This document shows, one piece after another, positions 1 through 5,889 of a DNA stretch of 6,073 nt. The notes under the pieces were generated by a model. The model saw nothing but the letters and a program-made list of their open reading frames with translations, was not told the origin of the DNA and made no database searches. Position numbers and translations under genes: made by a program. The stretch comes from Spirochaetaceae bacterium. GTDB lineage: Bacteria; Spirochaetota; Spirochaetia; DSM-27196; PXBQ01. The stretch is taken from NCBI GenBank assembly GCA_003566875.1, contig PXBQ01000400.1, positions 1 through 6,073 of the forward strand, read 5' to 3'. Positions within the stretch are counted from its first letter, which is position 1; each line of letters begins with the position of its first letter.

Positions 1-762
1 CGCGAGAATCCCCGCGGTCGAGTGAATCCGCGTCACTTCGCGAGCGTCTTCGAGTTTCAGGCGGGGAAAAATTCCGGGGAGTCGACGCGCGGTCATCGTT
101 TTGCCTGTCCCGGGCGGACCAAACAGAACGAGGTTATGCATCCCCGCGGCGGCAACCTCTACTGCACGCTTTTCGAGGATTCTCCCTTTGACATCGGCGT
201 AGTCTCCGCACCAAGCGGTCGGGGCGGCCGGAACTCCGGTTCTCTCGGACCTGTACGCTGAGCGGTTGAACGCGTCGGCGACCCCTGCAAGGTCCACGGC
301 GGCGATAACTTCGCACTCGACACCGGCAGCTCCGACTTCCGCGACGTTCGCGCGCGGCACCACGACGCGACGAATACCACGCGCCGCAGCGACCGACACC
401 GCCGATATGACACCGGTCACCGGTCGCACGACTCCGGATAATCCGAGTTCGCCCATCACGAGTACCGACTGCGTAGCCGAGCGCACCTGCCCGGATGCGC
501 AAAGAATCCCGAGAGCAACAGCAAGATCAAACGCCGCTCCACCTTTCTTGAGTCCGGCCGGCGAGAGATTCACGAGCACCCGTTCGGTCGGAAACCGGTA
601 ACCGGAGTTTCTGATCGCGACGCGAACCCTTTCGCGTGCTTCGCGGACGGCCGAGTCAGGCAGGCCGACTATCTCCGTTCCGGGTATCCCTCGTCGCAGG
701 TCAACCTCGACGAAGATGAGCTCGCCCTCGTACCCGGATGATCTATACGCCAGTATATTCAC
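1..762 (-). CDS. comM: ComM/YifB family Mg-chelatase-like AAA+ ATPase, N-terminal 254 residues (3' end outside window)
   Basis: Seen: an open minus-strand frame beginning at a GTG and running off the left edge. An in-frame TAA lies two codons before the GTG (766-768), so no longer start is possible; a G-rich stretch (GGGGG at 769-773) sits 6 nt upstream. Residues 1-170 match the N-terminal ChlI-like domain of YifB/ComM, with 'VEVDLRRGIPG', 'EIVGLPDSAVREARERVR' and 'NLSPAGLKKGGAAFDLAVAL'. A linker follows, then the start of the AAA+ module with 'AVEVAAAGMHNLVLFGPPGTGKT', whose Walker A motif GPPGTGKT is at residues 215-222. Family knowledge: full-length members are about 500 residues; ComM is a hexameric helicase promoting branch migration when single-stranded DNA is integrated during natural transformation, and it is also kept in species not known to be competent. 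The Walker B motif, sensor residues and C-terminal domain lie outside the window. It is downstream of rnhA on the same strand. Family assignment is nearly certain; a role in transformation here is inference. Confidence 0.95.
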   Translation of the reverse strand, partial: MNILAYRSSGYEGELIFVEVDLRRGIPGTEIVGLPDSAVREARERVRVAIRNSGYRFPTERVLVNLSPAGLKKGGAAFDLAVALGILCASGQVRSATQSVLVMGELGLSGVVRPVTGVISAVSVAAARGIRRVVVPRANVAEVGAAGVECEVIAAVDLAGVADAFNRSAYRSERTGVPAAPTAWCGDYADVKGRILEKRAVEVAAAGMHNLVLFGPPGTGKTMTARRLPGIFPRLKLEDAREVTRIHSTAGILA

Positions 763-807
763 GGCTTACCCCCGCAAAGAACTACACGGCGGTTTTTTTT
801 CGTGCTT

Positions 808-860
808 CACGGTCGGCCGATTATCCCAAAATTTCCGAACGCCGGACGACGTCGACCGTG
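808..860. repeat. Inverted repeat in the rnhA-comM intergenic region
   Basis: CACGGTCG at 808-815 and CGACCGTG at 853-860 are perfectly complementary 8-bp arms separated by 37 nt. On a minus-strand transcript the hairpin would lie just after the rnhA stop, followed by an A-run (complement of the eight T at 793-800) rather than a U-run, so it is not a standard terminator. It could shape the rnhA 3' end or the comM leader, or be chance. Confidence 0.4.
820..828 (-). promoter_or_regulatory. Possible extended -10 promoter for comM
   Basis: On the minus strand TGGGATAAT matches an extended -10 (TGn followed by GATAAT, five of six to consensus). There is no good -35 at 16-18 bp. It would start transcription near 813 and give a leader of about 50 nt. 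The 107-bp gap between rnhA and comM makes a separate promoter plausible, but co-transcription with rnhA is equally possible. Confidence 0.35.
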
Positions 861-869
861 TTCCGGAGG

Positions 870-1316
870 TTACCCGGTCGTCCTTGCGATTGCCTCTTGC
901 ACGAGTCGGTCGCACTGCTCATTATACGTGTTGCCGCTGTGCCCTCGAACCCATACCCACTCAACCAAGAGATTTCTGACTCGCTCGTCAAGCGCTACCC
1001 ATAACTCCTGATTCTTGACGGGTTTTCGTGCCGCGGTTTTCCAACCGTTTCGTTTCCACGTGTTGATCCACGAGGTAATCCCGTTCTTGACGTACTCCGA
1101 GTCGGTGTGTACTCGGATCATGATCTGCTCGTACTGTTCTGTGACAAAATTCAACGCTTCGATTACCGCGGTCAACTCCATTTGGTTGTTGGTCGTCGGA
1201 TTTTGACCTCCTGAACCCGTGATCGTGGAGTTGCCGTTCAAGACGACGTACGCCCATCCGCCCGGTCCAGGATTACCGTGACAGCCCCCGTCCGTGTAGA
1301 CATCAAGACTCCGCAT
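870..1316 (-). CDS. rnhA: Ribonuclease HI
   Basis: Ribonuclease HI cleaves the RNA strand of RNA-DNA hybrids in the cytoplasm, removing R-loops and primer RNA using two metal ions. Seen, numbered from the ATG: D9 in 'YTDGGCHGNPGPGGW', E47 in 'NNQMELTAVIEAL', D72 in 'HTDSEYV' and D136 in 'NEQCDRL' form the complete DEDD active site; H126 in 'VRGHSG' is the conserved catalytic-loop histidine. The basic segment 'WINTWKRNGWKTAARKPVKNQELW' (about residues 83-106) matches the substrate-handle region of the E. coli enzyme. Length is 148 residues, usual for type 1 enzymes (E. coli 155). Start choice: a GTG three codons upstream (1325-1323) is also in frame, but the GGAGG at 1326-1330 abuts it directly and lies 9 nt before the ATG, so the ATG is preferred. 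The gene diverges from the specificity-like gene at 1419. No truncation or missing residue is seen. Confidence 0.97.
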   Translation of the reverse strand: MRSLDVYTDGGCHGNPGPGGWAYVVLNGNSTITGSGGQNPTTNNQMELTAVIEALNFVTEQYEQIMIRVHTDSEYVKNGITSWINTWKRNGWKTAARKPVKNQELWVALDERVRNLLVEWVWVRGHSGNTYNEQCDRLVQEAIARTTG

Positions 1317-1325
1317 TGTTCGCAC

Positions 1326-1330
1326 CCTCC
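1326..1330 (-). promoter_or_regulatory. Ribosome binding site deciding the rnhA start
   Basis: The minus strand reads GGAGG here, 9 nt before the ATG at 1316-1314. The upstream in-frame GTG (1325-1323) would have no spacer between it and this site, so it is an unlikely start. Confidence 0.8.
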
Positions 1331-1350
1331 AGACGTGTTGCTATGCCCAA

Positions 1351-1380
1351 TTGACAGAGCGGTATCTCTTTTATTAATAT
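1351..1380 (+). promoter_or_regulatory. Predicted promoter for the specificity-like gene
   Basis: A perfect -35 hexamer TTGACA occupies 1351-1356. With an 18-bp spacer the -10 is TAATAT (1375-1380, four of six). A perfect TATAAT also occurs at 1378-1383, but its 21-bp spacer is too long. Transcription would begin near 1387, inside the inverted repeat at 1379-1396. The downstream ribosome site AAAGGA (1406-1411) is 7 nt before the ATG. Confidence 0.55.
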
Positions 1381-1396
1381 AATATGAATATATTAT
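1379..1396. promoter_or_regulatory. Perfect 7+7 bp AT-rich inverted repeat, candidate operator
   Basis: ATAATAT (1379-1385) and ATATTAT (1390-1396) are exact reverse complements around a 4-nt GAAT spacer. The site overlaps the minus-strand -10, part of the plus-strand -10 and the predicted plus-strand start, so a dimeric regulator bound here could affect both divergent genes. The only regulator-sized candidate nearby has no DNA-binding motif I recognise. Palindromes arise easily in AT-rich DNA, so operator function is inference. Confidence 0.4.
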
Positions 1397-1407
1397 GAAA
1401 TCACCAA
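1379..1407 (-). promoter_or_regulatory. Predicted promoter for rnhA
   Basis: On the minus strand TTGGTG (1407-1402) is followed, after exactly 17 bp, by TATTAT (1384-1379, five of six to the -10 consensus). Transcription would start near 1372 and give an rnhA leader of about 55 nt. The -35 is only fair. The -10 lies inside the inverted repeat at 1379-1396 and overlaps the opposing promoter. Confidence 0.45.
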
Positions 1408-1418
1408 AGGAATAATAC

Positions 1419-2039
1419 ATGGCCAGAATAGCTGACTCGGCGATCGCATCGTCGTTCACGGTCGCAGCGAGACCGGGCGTTATTTTGCGTGATACGGCGA
1501 CGATACTTCGCGCGCCGCTTATCAAGAACGAGCCCGTCAAGGGCGCGCGGATGTACCACGTCGTATCGATTACCGATATGAACGATTTCGGTTTTCTCAC
1601 AACGCCCAAAAAGACGATCCGGATCAAAGAGAAACTCCCAAAAGCACAGAAGTACGAACTAGAGCCGTTCGACGTGCTCTTGACGATCGTCGGAACGATC
1701 GGCAAAATTACCATACTTCCGGACGCGTTGGAAGGGCAATGGATCCCTGCGAGTAATATGTTGATAATCCGGTTCACAGACGACAAACTCGATAACGCGA
1801 TCGCGTTCGTAATGTTCATGAAGTCCCGGTACGGAGTGGATATCTTGACAAAGCTCACGCACGGGACCACGATCCCGATTGTGTCGAAGAAAGCGTTTTC
1901 GCGAATCGTGATACCGCAGTTGACGCCGGAAGTCAGGAAGGAAAGCAAGGCACTCTTCACGAAGGAAGAACGGCTGTATCTCAAGCGGCAGGAACTCGAG
2001 GTTGCCGCTCAACAGCTCCGTGGCGAGTATCTCGCATGA
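1419..2039 (+). CDS. Stand-alone type I restriction specificity (HsdS)-like protein, single target-recognition-like domain
   Basis: 206 residues; ATG preceded by AAAGGA with 7-nt spacing. Seen: residues 44-119 follow the HsdS target-recognition pattern, with 'YHVVSITDMNDFG' (46-58), 'YELEPFDVLLTIVGTIGKI' (79-97; compare the family 'l..gDvLlt..G.iGki'), then 'WIPASNMLIIRF' (108-119). Residues 146-176 carry 'LTHGTTIPIVSKKAFSRIVIP', the usual end of such a domain. Residues 172-204 look helical and charged, like the conserved spacer helix HsdS uses for dimerisation and HsdM contact. Family knowledge: complete HsdS proteins have two such domains in about 400 residues; half-size forms can act as dimers. 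Oddities: only one domain, no hsdM or hsdR in the window, and a first 30 residues unlike a normal HsdS start. It may be an orphan remnant, an anti-restriction or regulatory protein, or a DNA-binding domain with a new role. The fold call is moderately secure; function is unknown. Confidence 0.72.
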   Translation: MARIADSAIASSFTVAARPGVILRDTATILRAPLIKNEPVKGARMYHVVSITDMNDFGFLTTPKKTIRIKEKLPKAQKYELEPFDVLLTIVGTIGKITILPDALEGQWIPASNMLIIRFTDDKLDNAIAFVMFMKSRYGVDILTKLTHGTTIPIVSKKAFSRIVIPQLTPEVRKESKALFTKEERLYLKRQELEVAAQQLRGEYLA

Positions 2040-2046
2040 CACGACC

Positions 2047-2520
2047 ATGATTCACCGAATTCGCTTCGGCTCGAACCGAAGCCATTATGTCTTTCTCGCG
2101 TTGATTATCGGTATCCCGGTCGGTGGGCTCGCCGTCACCTTCCTGCTCAATCGTGCGATTGGCGCGATCGTCCTGCTCGTGGGCGCCTTTTTCTCGTATC
2201 AGTTTGCCAAGTATTTGCAGCTGCACTTGAAGAGTTTCATCGAGACAAACGACGAGGGGCTCCGCGCACTAACCTCGTCGCGCGAGAAGGTCAAGATCTC
2301 GTGGGAAGAGATTACACACGCCGGCCACTGCACCGATACCGAAAACCACGAGTACGTGTTTGTGTACGACGAGAACAAAGACACGCTCTTGACCGTCCCG
2401 GACGAGTTCACGCTCTTCCGCGAGCTCGTCGATGAACTCGAGTCACGCATGGAACTACAGCGATACTCGCTCAAACCCGGCGAAACCGTAACCGAACGGC
2501 TCAAACAGCTCCTGATGTGA
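2047..2520 (+). CDS. Small membrane protein with two TM helices and a PH-like cytoplasmic domain
   Basis: 157 residues from the ATG at 2047, 7 nt after the stop of the specificity-like gene, so probably one transcript. A TTG at 2002, preceded by an AGGAA-like site, is an in-frame alternative adding 15 residues and overlapping the upstream gene; I prefer the ATG because its product leads directly into the membrane segment, although its ribosome site is weak. Seen: two hydrophobic helices at about residues 14-34 and 37-57 separated by a short 'NRA' turn, then a soluble domain. The pattern 'VKISWEEITHAGH' (82-94), 'YVFVYDENKDTLLTVPDEF' (103-121) and a closing amphipathic helix 'LFRELVDELESRM' (123-135) resembles bacterial PH-like membrane proteins. 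No catalytic motif is visible. The link with the upstream gene is by position only. I do not recognise a named family. Confidence 0.8.
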   Translation: MIHRIRFGSNRSHYVFLALIIGIPVGGLAVTFLLNRAIGAIVLLVGAFFSYQFAKYLQLHLKSFIETNDEGLRALTSSREKVKISWEEITHAGHCTDTENHEYVFVYDENKDTLLTVPDEFTLFRELVDELESRMELQRYSLKPGETVTERLKQLLM

Positions 2521-2547
2521 GTGCCCGGCCGTACCGGATTCCGGCGG

Positions 2548-5500
2548 TTACACCGTATCGGTCCGCGTAGCCGACACGATTGACGTGAGGAACGACGAGA
2601 CGCTCTTTGTATTCTCTCTCGTCGTGATAAAAAGATACGCATCGCGGCCACGGCAAACAATCGGAAGAAAAAGCGAAGAATCGAGACCGTACATCCGATA
2701 CGCGATCGGCAACGCCGCGAAATCCGCGAACTCTTCGATCGGTCGCTTGAGCAGCAACGCCTGTTTTTCACCGAACACGTTTTGATATACCCCGGCGGAG
2801 ACCGGAATGCGAAAGTGATCCGGAAAGTCCGAGTTGAACCCCAAGGTGTACTCGGCCCCAAGGACACCGTCGTTCACCGTGAGTATCGCTCCGTACGTAG
2901 ATTTGGCGATCCGGGTAAACTCGATCAACGACTTGAGAATACCGCTATCGGTGTCCCGGTACCGCGAACGGAAGACATCGTAATCCAGACCGTTGTTGGT
3001 CAAGACAAATCGCGGTCCGACGTGCGCCGCGCCGTCGGAACTCGAGAAATCCACCGCGGTGCCGCCCTCGGGGACCAGTTCGAGCCCTTCTGCGGTTAGC
3101 AGTCCATCGATTCCCGGCTCCGACTCACTCTTCCCAACGACGGCGTGAACCAACCCTTCGACGTTGCGGTTGGGAACGCGGCTTTTTTTCTCGTACGCCG
3201 AACGGTCGATCTTGAACACCCCGTCGCTGTCGACGATGACGGACTCCGCGCCGGAGACGGTCTCGACCAACCGGTTTGCCGCTTCGACCAAGTACGCTGA
3301 GTTGCTCGTAATGCCGCGCCGAGAAAAGACAATCAACCCCGAATCGTCCGTAAGGATCTCGTTCGAATGCGAATCTATATCACCCGGTTCGGGTTCTGAA
3401 CCGACAGGCGCACGGTCTGCGGTAACACCGCGGTCGGGACCGGAGTCACGAGAAAGAAGATCCGATGTCGAGTCTATGTAGTCAGGATCGGGCATCGTAT
3501 CCTCAACTACCGGCGAGATCTTTGACGTTCCGCGCCGAAACGCAAAAAGCTTAACTCCGAACACATCGGCGGTACGCGAAATCAACTCCTGGACTTCGTC
3601 TTCTTCGCCCGTGGAACCGGCGCGCTCGGATGACGCTTCAATCTCCTCGAGCTCATCGAGTTCCTCTAGTTCGTCAAGTTCTTCATCGGTCGACGAACCG
3701 GCTGCCTTTGCTCCATCCAACGCCGAAGAGGCCTCGGCCGCCTCGATCTGCGAAGCTCCCGCAAAAGCAAGTTCCAATGTGTCGCCACCGAGTTCCCAGT
3801 CTTCTTTGACGTCCTCAAGCTCGGAGGAAAGTTCATCGGGCTCCTCCTCCGAGAGAGGATCGTCGGCTTTCTCTCCGTCTCCTTCTTCGTCTTCGTCATC
3901 ATCCAGGAAAAAGCTGAACGGCGTATCCTCCGATTCCGTAAACTGTTCGGAGTCCTCATTGAGCCCCCAATATTCCGCATCGGACTGATCGCTGCGCTCC
4001 GTTTTCCGAGTCGAGGGTTCAAAGGCCAAAGATACCTCCAACTCTTCGGCCTCGCCAAGCTCTTCGGCCTCGCCAAGCTCTTCGGCCTCGCCAAGCTCTT
4101 CGGCCTCGCCAAGCTCTTCGACCTCGCCAAGCTCTTCGACCTCGTCCAGCTCTTCGGCCTCGCCAAGCTCTTCGACCTCGTCAACCTCTTCGACCTCGTC
4201 AACCTCTTCGACCTCGTCAACCTCTTCGGACTCGTCAACCTCTTCGGCCTCGTCAATCGGTTCAAGTTCACTGAGTTCTTCGAGTTGCTCCGAATCATCC
4301 TGCGACGCCGGCGTCTCGGCCGGCGCGGTTTCGGACGGCTGTTCGGCGGCGACCGAATCATCCTCGCCGAGCATCTCGAGTTCGCCAGGCTCGTCATCGT
4401 CGGCCGCTTCAACCTGCACCGGAACCGGCTCTTTCGGCACGGATCGCTGGGTCGGCTGCTGCGCAGATCGAGCGTACGACGCGGGCGGTGGGGTGTAATT
4501 TGCGAGAACGCGTTCGATCATTGTCTCCAGCCGGGAAAGATCGATGTTATCGCGCCGCGGTTCGGTCTTCCGTTGGACGCCGAGTACCGCAACGATATCC
4601 TCCCAGCTCTTGTTGATCAGATCGTCGACTTTGTCTTCCGAGCCGCGTTTAACGCGTCCGATTCCGCGCTTGATGCGCTTTGAGACTTCGTCCTTTCTTG
4701 CCTCGAGTTCCACCTGCCACTGATCCCAGTCGATCTCCTCTTTGCTCTCGACGTACTCCTGCAGCAACGAAATCTGAAATCTCTTGATTCGTTCGGAAAG
4801 AACAACGACCGGATCCTGTCGAAGGTTGAGAAGCAGGAAAACCAGGAGAAACGATGACAGAAAACTCGACACGAGAAGAATCGTTCGAGTCACCGGGTTC
4901 AAAACGAAGTCGGTCTCAGGAACAAGTAACCCGACCCGGCCCAAGGACTCGATTGTACGCGAAAACACAACAAAACCACCAACGTCTGGGCTGCGAATCA
5001 CGGGTTCGACCGACGGATCTGCATCGATTTGCGCGGCCGCGCTTTCCGCTTCCGGCAAAAGATTCGGGCCGTACGCGTCGCGGAAATTCGCGGCGAGCAC
5101 CCCATCCGCAAGAATCACAACTCGGTCGCTCGTCGAAATCTCACCCGAACGCACAAGCGCGTTCGTGAAGCCCGTGACATCGAGATAAAACAGCGCGGTA
5201 CCGCGTGTGATTCCAAACGCATCACGCACGAGAAGTCGGTAAATCACCTGTCCGGCATCGTGACTTACATCGACTCTCGGTCCGGATCCGTCCTCGAGCA
5301 AAAGTTGATCCAACGGGACCGGGGTGACAAGGTCCTCCACGGGAATGTACGTTCGGGACTGTGGAGTCTGCTCGACGATATCCGACCCGAGCGTACTGAA
5401 CCAAATCCGGTTCGCCGCGTTATCGACGAACCGCACAAACGACAAAGCCGAGACCTGATCTTGGAGATTTCCGAACAACACCTCCCGATCGCGGATGTCC

Positions 5501-5763
5501 GCTTGGCTCTGATTCACGAGATAAACGTTCTGCACGGCTCTCTCGCCGAGCATACCACTAAACCGTTCAAGATTCGCGTTGTGAACGCGCTGCAAAACCG
5601 CCTCGATCCGATCGAGCCTTGTGTCGACGTTTTCCCGCACACGTTGATCGTAAAACGTCGTTTCTATGTAATCGAACAAACCGGAGAACGCAAAAACTGC
5701 GAATGCGCTGAAAAAAATAACCGAGACGAGTAGACTGAGCGCAACTTTTTGTAAAGACGTCAT
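2548..5763 (-). CDS. Large membrane protein: sensor-like ectodomain, acidic hexapeptide-repeat region, C-terminal GAF-like domain
   Basis: 1071 residues. The ATG at 5763 is the first start after an in-frame TGA (5793-5791). I recognise no named family. Seen in order: membrane helix at about 7-30; ectodomain at 31-290, opening with a helical stretch 'RVRENVDTRLDRIEAVLQRV' and continuing with mixed strand/helix sequence such as 'GTALFYLDVTGFT' and 'SDRVVILADGVLAANF', reminiscent of Cache-type sensors; second helix at about 291-313; charged helical segment at 323-395; Pro-rich stretch at 425-450; strongly acidic low-complexity region at about 452-715 with twelve tandem hexapeptides at 503-574; then 'EVQELISRTADVFGVKLFAFRRG' (723-745), a variable linker, a block at 803-880, and a GAF-like terminal domain at about 941-1060 containing 'FTRIAKSTYGAILTVNDG' and 'SLFLPIVCRGRDAYLFITTREN'. 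No kinase, cyclase, phosphatase, HAMP or methyl-accepting motif is visible, so any signalling role is inference. It is convergent with the PH-like gene, 27 nt apart. Coding status is very secure because the frame stays open for 3.2 kb with sensible composition. Confidence 0.93.
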   Translation of the reverse strand: MTSLQKVALSLLVSVIFFSAFAVFAFSGLFDYIETTFYDQRVRENVDTRLDRIEAVLQRVHNANLERFSGMLGERAVQNVYLVNQSQADIRDREVLFGNLQDQVSALSFVRFVDNAANRIWFSTLGSDIVEQTPQSRTYIPVEDLVTPVPLDQLLLEDGSGPRVDVSHDAGQVIYRLLVRDAFGITRGTALFYLDVTGFTNALVRSGEISTSDRVVILADGVLAANFRDAYGPNLLPEAESAAAQIDADPSVEPVIRSPDVGGFVVFSRTIESLGRVGLLVPETDFVLNPVTRTILLVSSFLSSFLLVFLLLNLRQDPVVVLSERIKRFQISLLQEYVESKEEIDWDQWQVELEARKDEVSKRIKRGIGRVKRGSEDKVDDLINKSWEDIVAVLGVQRKTEPRRDNIDLSRLETMIERVLANYTPPPASYARSAQQPTQRSVPKEPVPVQVEAADDDEPGELEMLGEDDSVAAEQPSETAPAETPASQDDSEQLEELSELEPIDEAEEVDESEEVDEVEEVDEVEEVDEVEELGEAEELDEVEELGEVEELGEAEELGEAEELGEAEELGEAEELEVSLAFEPSTRKTERSDQSDAEYWGLNEDSEQFTESEDTPFSFFLDDDEDEEGDGEKADDPLSEEEPDELSSELEDVKEDWELGGDTLELAFAGASQIEAAEASSALDGAKAAGSSTDEELDELEELDELEEIEASSERAGSTGEEDEVQELISRTADVFGVKLFAFRRGTSKISPVVEDTMPDPDYIDSTSDLLSRDSGPDRGVTADRAPVGSEPEPGDIDSHSNEILTDDSGLIVFSRRGITSNSAYLVEAANRLVETVSGAESVIVDSDGVFKIDRSAYEKKSRVPNRNVEGLVHAVVGKSESEPGIDGLLTAEGLELVPEGGTAVDFSSSDGAAHVGPRFVLTNNGLDYDVFRSRYRDTDSGILKSLIEFTRIAKSTYGAILTVNDGVLGAEYTLGFNSDFPDHFRIPVSAGVYQNVFGEKQALLLKRPIEEFADFAALPIAYRMYGLDSSLFLPIVCRGRDAYLFITTRENTKSVSSFLTSIVSATRTDTV
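3646..3681 (-). repeat. Second, diverged pair of 18-bp acidic repeats
   Basis: Two adjacent 18-bp units (3646-3663 and 3664-3681) both encode ELDELE (residues 695-706), followed by a degenerate EIEA. The two units differ at several synonymous third positions. The 6-residue period is the same as in the main array about 120 residues earlier, which suggests a common origin or a shared structural constraint. Confidence 0.7.
4042..4257 (-). repeat. Tandem array of twelve 18-bp units encoding [LVI][DG]E[AVS]EE
   Basis: Twelve in-frame 18-bp units fill these 216 bases exactly and encode residues 503-574 of the large protein. Numbering from the left, units 1-4 and 7 are identical (LGEAEE), unit 5 is LGEVEE, unit 6 is LDEVEE, units 8-10 are identical (VDEVEE), unit 11 is VDESEE and unit 12 is IDEAEE. 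The DNA therefore has two homogenised blocks with variants at the edge and between them, as expected from slippage or unequal recombination. Since 18 is a multiple of three, copy-number changes would alter protein length without shifting the frame. Confidence 0.95.
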
Positions 5764-5776
5764 GAATTCTGTCGAG

Positions 5777-5781
5777 CCTCC
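5777..5781 (-). promoter_or_regulatory. Distant ribosome binding site of the large membrane protein gene
   Basis: The minus strand reads GGAGG here, 13 nt from the ATG at 5763-5761, longer than the usual 5-10 nt. No alternative start lies between it and the ATG. Translation may be less efficient than the strong site suggests, or initiation may depend on folding of the spacer. Confidence 0.5.
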
Positions 5782-5803
5782 GGCCGCCGATCAGCGGGGG
5801 CTA

Positions 5804-5821
5804 TTGACCTGCGTCGGTCAA
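5804..5821. promoter_or_regulatory. Perfect 6+6 bp inverted repeat TTGACC-N6-GGTCAA, candidate operator
   Basis: TTGACC (5804-5809) and GGTCAA (5816-5821) are exact reverse complements around six bases. The element lies just downstream of the predicted minus-strand start (near 5827) for the large membrane protein gene, a typical place for a repressor site; in RNA it would form a small 5'-leader hairpin. No regulator gene is adjacent, so the role is inference. Confidence 0.4.
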
Positions 5822-5833
5822 CTCGCCTTCTCT

Positions 5834-5863
5834 TCTATAATCGGCACATAACGCCGAGGACAA
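5834..5863 (-). promoter_or_regulatory. Predicted promoter for the large membrane protein gene
   Basis: On the minus strand TTGTCC (5863-5858, four of six to -35) is followed after 18 bp by TATAGA (5839-5834, four of six to -10). The start would be near 5827, giving a leader of about 65 nt that contains the inverted repeat at 5804-5821 and the GGAGG at 5777-5781. A strong terminator upstream (5968-6003) means the gene needs its own promoter, which supports this placement. Confidence 0.45.
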
Positions 5864-5889
5864 TACCTCTGTTAAATGTATTAGGCCCC

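Noticed and set aside
1378..1383. Perfect TATAAT as the main -10 for the specificity-like gene
   Set aside because: The TTGACA at 1351-1356 is 21 bp away, beyond workable spacing, and no other -35 fits. TAATAT with 18 bp is preferred, although the perfect hexamer could still contribute.
1238..1984. Minus-strand open frame of 248 codons opposite the specificity-like gene
   Set aside because: It overlaps both rnhA and the plus-strand gene. The plus-strand frame has a good ribosome site, a promoter and recognisable HsdS-like motifs; this one has none.
2534..2544. CCGGA-T-TCCGG dyad as a terminator between the convergent genes
   Set aside because: The one-base loop cannot form a normal hairpin and no T-run follows on either strand.
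3611..3988. Plus-strand open frame rich in serine, opposite the acidic region of the large protein
   Set aside because: It is the antisense image of repeated Glu/Asp codons: GAG/GAA reads as CTC/TTC and, shifted, as serine codons. Its composition is fully explained by the real gene, and it shows no domain.
3666..4412. Minus-strand open frame of 248 codons rich in Arg, Ser and Lys within the large gene
   Set aside because: It is a shifted frame over the 18-bp repeats; because the repeat length is a multiple of three, all frames stay open. The acidic frame continues into plausible domains on both sides and this one does not.
5029..5733. Plus-strand open frame of 234 codons opposite the ectodomain of the large protein
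   Set aside because: Basic, low-complexity translation with no recognisable domain, antisense to a clearly coding frame containing membrane helices and structured sequence.
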